NCBI RefSeq assembly: GCF_016545825.1
Contig: NC_052618.1
Span: forward strand, 35,906,196-35,970,195
From: Eucalyptus grandis
Lineage: Eukaryota; Streptophyta; Magnoliopsida; Myrtales; Myrtaceae
DNA: 64,000 nucleotides
Reading direction: 5' to 3'
Shown here: one piece after another, positions 12,290 to 23,379 of the stretch
Numbering within the stretch: position 1 is the stretch's first letter
Layout of the letters: each line of letters begins with the position of its first letter
Made by a program: the position numbers and the translations under genes
The notes under the pieces: model-generated
Told to the model about the DNA's origin: nothing
What the model saw: only the letters and a program-made list of their open reading frames with translations
The model's database searches: none

Positions 12290-15200
12290 GTTGCTCCTTA
12301 TGTGCCGTGGTGTTGCCAGACCACTTTGATTAACGGAATCGTCTTGGTGCGCAAAATCTACTCCTTTCGATCTACAATTTAAACCGATCTTTCCACGTAC
12401 AACACCCTGTTGTCCACGTCTAATTCTTCAAAATTTAGCATGTGAGTTGGGTCAGGCTCATACTTCCTCAACATTGACACGTAAAAGACATCATGCACTT
12501 GCGCCAACCTCGGCAGCAATGCAAGACGATACGCTAGAGTCCCTATCCTTTCTAGAATCTTAAAGGGACCTACATACCTCGGACTCAGCTTCCCTTTCTT
12601 GCCAAAGTGCGCAAGTACCCCTCATTGGTGACACCTTCAAAAAGATGTACTCACCAACTTGTAATTCCAATGATCTTCAATGCTTATCTACATAGCTTCT
12701 TCTGGCGGCTTTGAGCAATCTTTAATTTGCCCCTAATGACTGCAACTGCATCCACTGATTGCTGAACCAACTATGGGCCTGTGATCTTCCGTTCTCCGAC
12801 CTCATCCCAACAAACTAGCTTTCTACACACACTGCCATACAACGCTTCAAAATGTGCCATCTGAATACTCTGTTGGTAACTGTTGTTGTAGGCAAACTCG
12901 ACGAGATGAAGCTGTTCCTCACAGCTTCCTTTGAAATCTAGCACACACGCTCTCAACACGTCCTCGAGAGTCTGAATTGTCCTCTCAGACTAGCCACCTA
13001 TCTGCAAATGGTAAGCTGTATTGAATTGCAACTTTGTTCCCAAGGCGATCTGTAAACTTTTTCGAAAGGCAATTGTAAATCTTGGGTCTCTATCAGATGT
13101 GATCGTCACCGACACTCCATGCAGGCGAATAATCTCACGCACGTACAATTCTACATATCTGTCCAATGCAAGGTCCTTCCATACGGCGATAAAGTGAGCC
13201 GACTTCGTCAGTCTGTCGACCACAACCCAAATGGAATCATTACCCCTCTAACTCTTCAGTAAGCCCATCGCAAAGTCCATTGTGATGTTTTCCCATTTCT
13301 ACTTAGGAATCTCGAGAGGTTGCAGAAATCCTCCCGGCTTACAGTGCTATGCTTTCAATTGCTAACACATTAGACATTTGGCGACATGCTTGGCAATATC
13401 TACCTTCATACCAATCCACTAACAGTGTTGATGTAGATTCTGAAATATCTTTGTATTGCCTGGATGAATGTTGTAACTATTCCAATCAACTTTTGATAAA
13501 ATCTCTTATTTAAGCTCTGCACCATCAAGTACACACAATCGTCCTTGGAACCTTGGTGTTCCGTCTTCAGAAATCTGAAAATCAGTCTTTCTCTTTTTGG
13601 TATCCTCTTGCAGGATTTTCTGAATATTTGGGTCTGTCAATTGAAGCATCTTGATTCTAATTTGCACTTTCGGTTCAATTATGAAGGTGGCCATAAGATT
13701 CGAAAGGTGGCCTACCTCAAAATTGAATACTGAATCTCGAGCTCTCTCAAGTAAAATCTATTCCTTAATCATCATCTGTGCAACTGAAAACTTCCGCCTT
13801 AAAGCATTTGCGAATTTGTTAGCCTTCCCAAGGTGATACAAGATGTCGTAGTCATAGTCCTTCAGAAGTTCCATCCAATGACGCTGTCCTATATTCAACT
13901 TCTTCTAAGAGAATAGGTACTTGAGACTTTGATAGTCTGTAAAGATCTGGAATCTTTCTCCACACAAATAATGTCTCCAAATCTTCAAAGCAAGGATAAT
14001 CACTATGAGTTCCAAATCACGCGTCGGGTAATTCAGCTCATGAGATCTCAACTGATGGGACGCATATGCAACGACTCTGTCATGTTGCATTAACACGCAA
14101 CCCAGTCATCTAAACGACGCATCACTGTAGATCTCATACCCTCTAGGGCCAGATGGAATTGTTAACGCTGGTGGGATAGTCAGCTTCTGTTTAAGCTTTT
14201 GAAAACTACGCCCGCACTTATCTGTCCACATAAACTTCTCTTCCTTCTTCAGCAGTCGAGTCAATGGTGAAGCTAATGCTGAAAATCCTTCCACAAACCA
14301 TCTGTAATAAACTGCCAATCCCAAAAAGCTTTTGATCTCTATCATTGTCATCAGTCTTAGCCAATTGATAACTGCTTCGATCTTAGTCAAGTCCACGGAG
14401 ATTCCTTCACCTAAAATCACATGACCTAGGAAAGAAAAATGGGTCAATCAAAACTCGCACTTGCTGAACTTGGGGTACAGTTCATGATTCTGCATAGTCT
14501 GGAGCACCATCCTTAAATGCCTTTTGTGCTCCTCATGACTTCTCAAGTACACCAGAATATCGTCGATGAAAACGATCACGAACTGATACAGATACTCCTT
14601 GAACACTCAGTTCATCAAATCCATGAAAGCAGCTGGGACGTTCGTCAAACCGAACGGCATTACAGTGAACTCATAATGGCCGTATCAAGTACAAAATGCT
14701 AACTTCAATATATCCTCATTTCTAATCCTCAGCTGATGATACCCTGTTCTCAGGTCAATTTTAGAAAATATCGACACTCCTTACAGCTGGTAAAACAAAT
14801 CATCAATCTTCGGGAGTGGATACTTGTTCTTAATCGTCACTTGATTGAGTTGGCGATAGTCAATGCAAAGGTGCAACAAACCATCTTTCTTCTTCACAAA
14901 TAGAACTAGTCCCTAAGGTGATGCACTAGGACGTATGAATCCCTTTATCCAACAACTCCTGCAACTACACCTTTAGTTCTTTCAACTCAAACAACGCCAA
15001 GAAATAGGGAGCCTTGGAGATTGGCTCCATCTCGGGAGCTAACTCAATCACAAACTCAATCTCTCTCTCTGGCGGCAGGCCTGACAATTTTTTTGAAAAC
15101 ACATCTAGAAACTCTTGCACTACAGCGATGTCCTTGATCTTCAGCTCCTCAACTATCGTATCCACGATATTTGCTAAGTAACCTTAGCAACCCCTATCTA

Positions 15201-15890
15201 ACAAATGGGTTGCCTCAAGCGACGAGATCAAGATCATCAAGGGTCCTCCTCGACTCCTAATAAACTCGAAATTTTCACCCATTAACATGCTAAATTGAAT
15301 CGCTTTACGATAGTAGTCCATCTTAGCTCGTTGCTTGGTGAGCCAATCCATGCCAATTATCACATCAAATTCGTACATGGCTAAGATTATCAAATCTATC
15401 TTCCCCTCTCGCTCACCAATCACTAACTTGCAACCAGGACAACCCACTGCAACTAACACCTTATCCTTTAACGGTTTCGATATGCTAACCACTAACTCCA
15501 ACAACTCAAGACTCAATCCTAAAGCATAAGCAGTGTGGTCATTTAGCGAAACCGTACATGTGATCACATCAAGCGAGTCCTCAGCCTGTCTTCTAGTGAT
15601 TGTGTACACTCTTCCTTGCGCTAGAGGTCTATTTTGTCCACCCTATTGTGCAATTTGTGGCGCGAACCCTTTATTCTAACCCATCAATGGCGGCGGCGGT
15701 AACTGCTGTAGTCCCCTCCATTTTCTGAGATAGTCTCTGGCCTAGTGACTCTACTGGCTACACTCAAAGCAAACACCCGTCCTAAAATGGCATGGGGCCA
15801 ATCCATGTCGCCTTCCGCAGAAGTGACACATACCATTTTGACTCGACGCTGACTTTCCAATTCCACCCTTCCTATTAGGCGAGACATGAT
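12290..15890 (-). pseudogene. Gypsy pol: protease, RT, RNase H, integrase, chromodomain (broken)
   Basis: A CCHC-like zinc knuckle lies at about 15850..15760. The aspartic protease region is at 15609..15184 (VIIGMDWL motif region). Reverse transcriptase covers about 15165..14100, with the catalytic FIDDILVY motif near 14560 and FLGHVILGEGISVD downstream. RNase H is near 14096..13905 ([19 protein letters not shown]), and the integrase core is at 13223..12771 (MVDRLTKSAHFIAV, then TITSDRDPRFT). The C-terminal segment at about 12610..12300 contains GKLSPRYVGPFKILERIG and ends with IPLIKVVWQHH, the chromodomain signature of plant chromoviruses. Several in-frame stops and frame jumps are present, for example between 15165 and 14100, so no polyprotein can be made. 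Confidence 0.85.
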
Positions 15891-15899
15891 ACCTTCCTT

Positions 15900-16504
15900 C
15901 GATCATGGGTTTCTTCTCGAACTGGTTTCCATCTCTATTCGAATTGAACCTCGATCCAAACGAGGCAGCTTGCTCACTCAGATTCCTCTCTATTAGCTAG
16001 GCTCATCCATATACCTCGTTGTAATCCTTGAGATCGGACGACACCAGCGGATTCTTTAGCTATGATCGGAGGTCGTTCCTAAACCTCCTAGCTTTGTCTT
16101 CAAGGGTCTTCCACCAGCCTTGGAGCATATTATGACAGCTCCGCAAATTTGGCATCGTATTGATCTATTGTTAGCATCCCTTAACGGAGGCATTGGAATT
16201 CCTCCATCTTCTGCTCTCGAGAGTTGTTAGAAAAATACTTGTTATTAAAAGCTCTCAAGAAGGTGTTCCACACCAGAACCTCACCTTCAGGGACTACTCC
16301 GCCTCTGGTGGCCCTCCACTAGGTACTCGTGTTACCCTGCAGCTGATATATTGCCAGGATAACCTTTTCCTCCTCATTGCACATCAGCAGTGTAAAGGCC
16401 TTCTCTAGGTCTTGTATCCAGAGGGTTGCAACCTCGAGATCTCCGGCTCTACTAAACTTTAGCGGGTTCAGCTTTAAGAATTGCTCTACGAGCTTGTGCA
16501 TCGG

Positions 16505-16549
<45 letters not shown>

Positions 16550-16800
16550 AACCACGTTCACAGATGGAACTTCAGCAGGTGCATCTACGGCAGCAACAAC
16601 GGCAATGATAGCGATAGCTGTAACGGCAGCGATAATGGCGGCAGCTTGATTTGGGGCCTGCTGCCCCATCAATGCTCCAAGAGTCTCAAGCACCTAAACA
16701 ATCCCGTCTATCCTAGGATTGCTAGGGGCTACTACCACAGCACCGACTCGAAGTAGTGCTACTCCATTAGCGCTGGCTTGAGCCAACGTCCTACCACAAC
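15900..16800 (-). pseudogene. Gypsy gag (broken)
   Basis: The open segment 16693..16319 contains VLETLGALMGQQAPNQ, an Arg-Glu dipeptide run, and LVEQFLKLNPLKFSRAGD followed by WIQDLEKAFTLL. That is the retrotransposon gag fold region. Upstream codons (SNPRIDGIV) and the downstream zinc-knuckle region are in other frames or interrupted by stops. A homologous gag remnant exists at 40440..40745, which links the two gypsy elements of the window. Confidence 0.8.
16506..16546. repeat. (CT)n microsatellite inside gag
   Basis: About twenty CT dinucleotides in a row encode the RERERERE run in the gag frame on the minus strand. Its position inside conserved gag sequence suggests expansion after insertion. 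Confidence 0.95.
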
Positions 16801-16904
16801 AACCTTGGGTATCGACCCTTGTCAGTGTCCTACCCTGAAGTCACTGGTCCAATGGTCCTCTTCTTAAGAGTCCTCTACTCCTAATCACTCATCTTACAAG
16901 ATTC

Positions 16905-17331
16905 TTACAGAACATGCTTTCCAATTCTACATACATCATTTTTGCCTCTTATTCAATGTTTGAAAGCCCAGTTTAAGCCTTGATCCTTATTTTTCACCGA
17001 AGACTTATTTAGGCTATAGCAAAAAAGCTTTGGTCATGGTTGCTCAAAGGAAAAGTCTCAGAAATTATCGTGCAAGACCACATGGGATTGACCTTTGATA
17101 TTGGTGGTATCACGTAGAATTAATTTCTCTTTCCCCACCCAATCAAGAGATTTTAACCTTTGATGTGGCGAGTCATGGGTGTGAGGCTAGTTATTTCTTG
17201 TGGAAGGACACAGAGCTTCCAACGCCCACTAAGGTATTGTTTTCTTTTTCTTACTTCATGATATGTTCGATGATATCATTAGGTTTTTAATCAAGACTAG
17301 CTTTGCTGTGGAGGGAGCAAGTTTGGCGGTG
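16905..17331. other. Unassigned sequence flanking hAT MITE
   Basis: No gene is recognised. The sequence continues colinearly after the MITE at 18092..18200, because the eight bases AAAGATGC are duplicated by the insertion. A plus-strand frame crosses the insertion site when the MITE is ignored (KDASPYRVGMGLHYTL), but I cannot assign it to a family. Confidence 0.35.
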
Positions 17332-17339
17332 AAAGATGC

Positions 17340-18091
17340 TAGGGGTGATCAGTTCCCGATTCTCCACTAGTTCCACCGGGCCAGTTTCAAGGTGGAACAA
17401 GAATCGGATTAGTCGAACCAATTCCCAATTTTGGGAACCGAGAGGTCCTAGGACCAAGAATCAGATCGAACCAAACCATTAGTTCCAATCCGGTTCGGTC
17501 CAGTCCGATCCAACAAAACCCAGCCTCAAACCGATCATTCAAATTTGGTTCCCAAGCGGTCCGTGAACAAAAAATTCAAACTTCACTTGTGTGAATATCA
17601 ATCACACTTCATGTTAAATGTGTTTCACAATTAATCTTAACCATAAAGGCCATGAGCAACATGGCTAGAGGATGTGTTTGGCTTGGTTTTTATAGATAAT
17701 TTCTCTTTTGCTCTTTAAGCACTTAGTCAATGTGGGACTCTTGGAGGCTTGGAGTGCCTTGTCTTTTGAAAGTGAATGGCGTAAGAGAGAGTGTGTGTGA
17801 GCATGAGAAATGAGAGTCTCTTGGAGCCTTAGTTCCATATCTAGTAAAAATAGAAACTAACAAATAGGTTTTCTCTATAAATGAAGAGTCACAAAAGGAG
17901 TTTTGTTGGTCTTTTGACCACATGAGAGATTGCTACCTCAATCGCAATTCCAAGTGTGATAAGTTTTATACATAATGTATATAAAAAAATTGGTCCAATC
18001 TAGTCCTGTCGGCTCGATTCCAATGGGAACCGCCCAAGACCAACCGGTCCAAGCAATTCCTAATTCGAGCAGTTCCTAGTGCACACCCCTA
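17340..18091. mobile_element. Non-autonomous hAT-type MITE (752 bp)
   Basis: The left end is TAGGGGTGATCAGTTCC and the right end is the inverted form, GGAACTGC-type sequence ending CACACCCCTA. This gives a terminal inverted repeat TAGGGGTG. It is flanked by a perfect 8-bp target-site duplication AAAGATGC (17332..17339 and 18092..18099), the hAT hallmark. The subterminal regions are rich in GGTTCC, GGTTCGG and GGAACCG motifs in both orientations. No transposase is encoded, and the short frame at 17723..17923 is not conserved-looking. Confidence 0.88.
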
Positions 18092-18207
18092 AAAGATGCA
18101 AGTCCATACCGCGTCGGCATGGGCTTGCATTACACTCTCGTTATGACCTCCCCCTCCTCAATATTGGCTATGCGCCATTTGCTCATTCTTGATTGGTGAG
18201 ACTCATC

Positions 18208-19110
18208 TAGAGGTGTTAAAATGGGTCTTAAACTCATATAATGGATCATATATGGATCACTTACATTTTGAATAAATTAGTTAAATGTATATAAAAATTG
18301 AAAACTTAAGATAAATGGGTCTTAAATGAGTTGGACTTGGAACCCATTTTCAACCCAAGCCACATATTCGCTCTTCCTTCTTTATAATTGAAATTATAAT
18401 TATATTTCATTTTTTTTTTCTTTTATCTTTTATTTTCCTTTTTTTTTTTTTTTTTTTTGCTTTCTTCTTCCTCCTTCCTTAGTCGATGGCCTGCACAGCA
18501 ATTGGTCGGGCAAGGGTCAAGCTCGCCAACCTCAGGCGAGCTCGAGCCTCACCCACTTCTTTCTAGTGAGCCCGAGGCCTTGCTAACGACAAGTGAGGCT
18601 CGAGCCTTGCCAACATCCGGCAAGACTCAAGCTCGCCGATCTGGCGAGGCAGAGGCCTCATCAATGTTTGGTGAGTCTCAAGCCTCATTAATCTAGCAAG
18701 AAATGAGCTTGCCAATGTCAAGTGAGCTTGATCTTGTCGAGCTAGCAAGGCTGAGGCCTCATCGACAACTAGCAAGGCTCAAGCCTCGCCGATCTAGAGA
18801 GCCTTGAGCATGTCAGTGTTAAGCGAGCTCGAGCTCACTTGTGGCTGATTGTCGACCGTTGTCATAGCCAACGATTGGTCGAAGAAGAAGAAAAATAAAT
18901 AATTAAAAATTATATTTAAAAAAATAAAAATAACTAAAAATCGATTTTAAAAAATAAAAAATAATAATTAAAATTCAATTTAAAAATATTAAAAGTACTC
19001 AAGGAGGAAAAATTAATCATATTTTCATACCAAATGGCAAAAAATATTATAATTTTTCTGAAAAAATACTTCTTAGAATATATTTAAGAAACAAACAAAG
19101 GCTTATTTAA

Positions 19111-19142
<32 letters not shown>

Positions 19143-19355
19143 TCCACTAAATTTGTATTGCATGAAAATGTTTTAACAATACCATTTAAAAAAAATCATA
19201 AGAAATAAGCTTTCTTAGGTCGAGTATGGGTTGAGAATGGGTCAAGCCAAATGTAGATCAAAAAATTTTCATTTCAATAAATAGGTTATGAATGGATAAA
19301 ATTGGTCGATTTGGGTTGGACTATTTATGACTTAACCCACCCTTTGACAAGTTTA
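18208..19355. mobile_element. Inverted-repeat DNA element with GC-rich core
   Basis: The left end TAGAGGTGTTAAAATGGGTC and the reverse complement of the right end (TAAACTTGTCAAAGGGTGGG) form imperfect terminal repeats. Subterminal repeats (AACCCATTTTCAACCCAAGCC on the left, its inverted form at about 19220) support one element. The core at 18475-18860 is a GC-rich array of GAGCTCGAGCCTCG-type phrases, followed by an A-rich stretch. No clear target-site duplication is visible, so the limits are provisional. The plus-strand open frame at 18457..18696 is repeat sequence. Confidence 0.55.
19110..19137. repeat. (AT)n microsatellite
   Basis: Fourteen AT dinucleotides in a row inside the A/T-rich part of the inverted-repeat element. 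Confidence 0.9.
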
Positions 19356-19808
19356 CCAACGTCGGGTGAGATCAATCTCACCAATGTCTAGTGAGACTCA
19401 AGCTCACTAATGTCGAGCAAGCTCAATCTCGCCGATCTAGTGAGGCTATTGTTGAGTGAGGGTTGGCCTCACCTAGTCTAGGCAAGGGTCGGTCTTGCCT
19501 AGTTTGGGCGAGGGCTCCCCTCACCTGACCGAGCCTCACCTATCACGAGTGAGGCTAGCTAGCCGGCTGTCACCTATGGCCAATGGCCAACCACCAACAA
19601 TAGGAAAAGAAGAAAGCAAAAAAGGAAAGAAAAAAAAAAGAAAAAATAATAAAAATTCCAAAAATATTAAGATATTATTAAAAATTGTCCTTATCAACGC
19701 TAGTGATCCCATATAGCACCATCGGAGTCCAATTGGCAAGAAATGAATAAATTTATGACTGAATTAGCAAAATTAAAAGGTTTATAACATTTTGGACAAT
19801 TTTCCCGT
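19356..19808. repeat. Second inverted-repeat element, right half
   Basis: GC-rich phrases such as GTGAGACTCAAGCTCAC and GCGAGGGCTCCCCTCACC are followed by an A-rich tract. The end arm runs GGAGTCCAATTGGCAAG, then GGTTTATAACATTTTGGAC and TTTTCCCG. The terminus matches the orphan arm at 4905..5116. Its left half may have been displaced by, or merged with, the element at 18208..19355. Confidence 0.5.
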
Positions 19809-20160
19809 AATATCAATTACAATCAATCAAGACCAATTGATGATATGCACAATCAAATGACGATGGTGCACAATTTTGAGAAATATACAAAACAAGAAAA
19901 ATCTATAGAATCTCCTAAAGATTCATGTTCAATTGTAATTTGATACTTTTGTAAAAATATCAATAGTCTTATCAACCGAGAAGTAGAGATGAGAAGGACA
20001 ATGTCACGAAGCATGTGATAGTAAGTGAAACAATCTATTTCAATATGTTTAGTGAAATAAATCATTATATGCTTTTTGGGTCTGATTGTCATAACAATTA
20101 ATTATTCCATTGTTAAGATGACATCAATGGAAGAACCAATATATGAATAATGGGCATGGA
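19809..20160. other. Unassigned AT-rich sequence
   Basis: No gene or clear repeat is recognised. The sequence is AT-rich with only short unrelated frames. Confidence 0.3.
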
Positions 20161-20640
20161 AGTTTATCTTGGGGAATAATAATTAATATTACGAAAAATC
20201 TCAAATAAGTATATATGTGACAAATTTACTCCAGACAAAATTTTTATCACAAAAAATTTAAAACCTGTACACTCATAACAAATTTATCTTAATATAATTT
20301 TTAACCATAAAAAATCTCAAATTGCTGTTACACCTATGACAAACAAAAGGTATAATCTCAAATTGGTATATCCATTAACCGTCACATACTTTTCAACTCA
20401 GTAAGGTAAAATTTAATGAAAATTAACAAAAGATAAATTTATCACAAATATATCAATTTGAAGTTTTTAATGAAAAAATCTTTGAAAAAAATTTATTACA
20501 AATGTACCGATTTACAATTTTAATAATCAATAAATTAATTTGAAGTAAATTTTTACAATATTACTAATTTAAAGTTTTTCGTGCTATTAATCCTTATTTT
20601 TAAGATTTAATCAATCTTGTTGGTGGGACACCCTTTTAAC
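20161..20640. repeat. AT-rich tandem/interspersed repeat block
   Basis: Several diverged copies of a unit of roughly 55 bp are visible. They share phrases such as AAAAATCTCAAAT(TGG)TATA, ACAAATTTA(C/T)(T/C) and ATTTTTAACCA(T)AAAAA, in both orientations (the later copies, after about 20430, read inverted). The layout suggests a degraded MITE with subterminal repeats. Confidence 0.5.
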
Positions 20641-23379
20641 TTGACATCAGCTCCAGATGTCCCAAAATTAAAATAAAATAAAAAAAAATAGCGTTAGAAA
20701 TTCTCATATTAAATTTATAAATTTGATGCGATTCTTAGAAATTTTAGGATTGTTGGTCTTTCTCCAGTTGCAGAGAAAATTTGCAATTTTAGGACAAACA
20801 AAATAGCATGATCAGTCACTCTTCCGAACTTGTCACTACAAATTTTCCATGAAGCATCTTCGGTCTGCCAGAGCGTATGCCATCGCACTCTCAACGAACG
20901 TAAATTCACACTAGGATGATCGGACGACATGAGAGGTGGCATGAACGACCTGCTCACACTCTCCGTAGAGGCCATGTGTCGAAGGTCAAGGCGATTCATA
21001 CTCGTAACAATCTCAAGTTATGAACTGATTTAACATAAGGGGAGAAGATCAGGAAGGCGGGACGTGTTTCGATTAAACATCAGAGCAGCGTAAGCAAAGC
21101 AATAGGGACATTATAATGCAAAATAGGAAGACCGCATTTCGCAACAGTAGATAGAACTTTTAGTATAATCGTCGGTAGTAATTCGCTAAGATAATAGTTG
21201 GTAGAACTTGACTCCATCAGAGAAATTAGGATCTGGCTAACAAACTAGGCGACACTAGTTAGTAAGATATTCGATTGGTTTACTTTAGCTCGGTTGCCTC
21301 CGGTAACGGTAGAGACAATCATCTAGACTTAGTTTAATGTAGTTAGTTTTCCACTCTGGTGACGCTGATTGCGAACCAGATGCAACCGCACCTGCTTTTG
21401 GAAATGTCATCTGAACTTCCGAGTAATCTAAACCACCATTTCGACCAAAAAAAAACTAAACCACTATGACAGACTGCACAATGTCGGAACAGTGGCCTTA
21501 CCTTCTCAAATAATCATATCCAGTATAATTTGCCGTCTTGAAACTATGCATTGAGGATAACTCAGCATTGAGGATAAAGATGGACGATGTAGAGCTGGGG
21601 AAAGTGATTCGATAAGCAAAAAGATGCCAAATTAACGATGAACAACAAATCTTGCATAGCAGGAGGAAACATTCATGGGTTAGGCCGAGGGCAGAACAAG
21701 GCAGAACAAATTCGTAAGTGGCTCCTAATAAGCAAGGCATGCACTGAAAGACAAACGAGTTTCTCATTTCCGTTTTATGAACTCGAGCAGGAACATTCTA
21801 CGCAGGTGTAGTTCTTATGTAACATAAACTGAGACTGATTTACTTGTCAGATAGAACTCATAGAAGAGGGTGAATAACTACACAGCTATAGCATGCCCAC
21901 ATTATTGACCAAAACGGGCTTCTTAAAGGAACAAAGAGCGAATCTTTTAAAAAAAAAGGAACAAAGAGCTTCTATCTCCATTCCTTTAGATAACAAAAAT
22001 AATGAAATCTCAATGTCTTTATATGTCGGTACCAAAAATATAAATCACTCGAATACAAACATAAATTATTCAAATTGAATAACTCGTCCTAATAAATTTG
22101 TTCCATTTGAAAGTGCTGTTAAATTGTTTGGATGACAAATGGCATATTACAAAAACTTAACCACTGCCTACCTTCTTGTCCATCAATAAACGGTTGCAAG
22201 GCTTTATACTAGGTTCCTTGCTATCAAGCAAGGATTGAAGTTGCAAACAAACAAACAAAATCAAGAGATGGGGAAACAGAGGCAGACAGAATGAGAAAGG
22301 CATCAGTTTTGACAATCCTCACCTTCCAACCATCATTACCATGTATTAATCATGATCAGGAGAACACAAGTAACTTCTCTCACAAAGCGACATCTGAACT
22401 CAACAATTGCTACAGTTGCATATTATCAGACTATATGGTAATTATCAGCTAATTATTGAAGAAAAATGCAGTTTGTAAGCCTGGAATGGTTTCAACCCAA
22501 AAAGAAAAAAAACTGGAAAGGTCAGAGGTCTTTAAACATTAACTAGGACGTAGAAAAGAGTTGAACCTACCTGCATTCACCATAATGCTCCATATTGTGG
22601 ATTGTAAATGTTGTTCTGGGTGTGCAGACGTCAAAAGATTTGTATCAGTTCAACCTGAATGATCTGTCCATACTCCTGTTAGCGATGTGGACTAGAAATG
22701 TACCAACGTGCCACAATACTTTGTATATCCATATAGGAGAAAATCCATAATTAAACTTTAAGTCAATCATGTCAAATGTCTGCAAAAGTACCTTAACAAA
22801 AATGTTACATATTCAGTAAAGCAGTGGCCAAGCACTTGTTTTCCATTCAGGGACAAGAATAATATCAGGCTGTACTCCATCATCAGCTGTGATTCAGGTA
22901 TCTAGCTGAAGATATACTGTATGAAACAATTACCAAATCTAAATATCTTTGTTGGGTATGAAAAGGAAATATAGGTGCTGGCTCAACTAACCAACTACTT
23001 TGAAGCTTAAGCTGCTTAAAGGATAAATGAAGAAGTCGTGGTAACTCCTGCATTGCTCCATTCTCAAAGACGATCAAGAACATGCTTATGTCCAGCTCAT
23101 TCATGCAAATGTTAGAATCCTGGCAAACCAAGTGTAAATCAAACAAAAGCAACATGCATGACAAGTCAGATCGCGAAAAATAACAGCAAGCATGTCCCTC
23201 CATTACCACTGCAGTAAACTGAGGGACCTACGTGCAGGAATCACACACAAAGCCAAAAAGCAGATGAATAAAAGGGCTGCTAAACTTCATTTTACAATAA
23301 TCAAAATTCACCAGATTATACAATGACAAAGATCTTCATATTAAAATTACTGTATATAAGCTACTCTATCATGCTAGAG
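20641..23379. other. Unassigned sequence downstream of NERD
   Basis: No recognisable protein. A 95-codon minus-strand frame at 20715..20999 and a 108-codon frame at 22883..23209 have no motif I can name. The part next to 23380 must include the NERD 3' untranslated region, but I could not fix a polyadenylation site. Confidence 0.35.

Larger units (their letters stand above)
5628..16900 (-). mobile_element. 5'-truncated Ty3/gypsy chromovirus (Tekay/Del-like)
   Basis: The element reads right to left as gag (about 16800..15690), protease, reverse transcriptase, RNase H, integrase and chromodomain (down to about 12300), then a polypurine tract and the 3' LTR (12191..5628). That LTR is itself interrupted by the solo LTR at 6637..9860. 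The far (3') end of the LTR is diverged or truncated at about 5628, because the GAGGCGTGACA terminus seen in the related solo LTR is missing. No 5' LTR or primer-binding site can be seen to the right of gag, so the element is truncated around 16900. All coding regions carry stops and frameshifts. The clade is inferred from the gag-CCHC-pol-chromodomain order and the motifs, without a tree. Confidence 0.85.
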
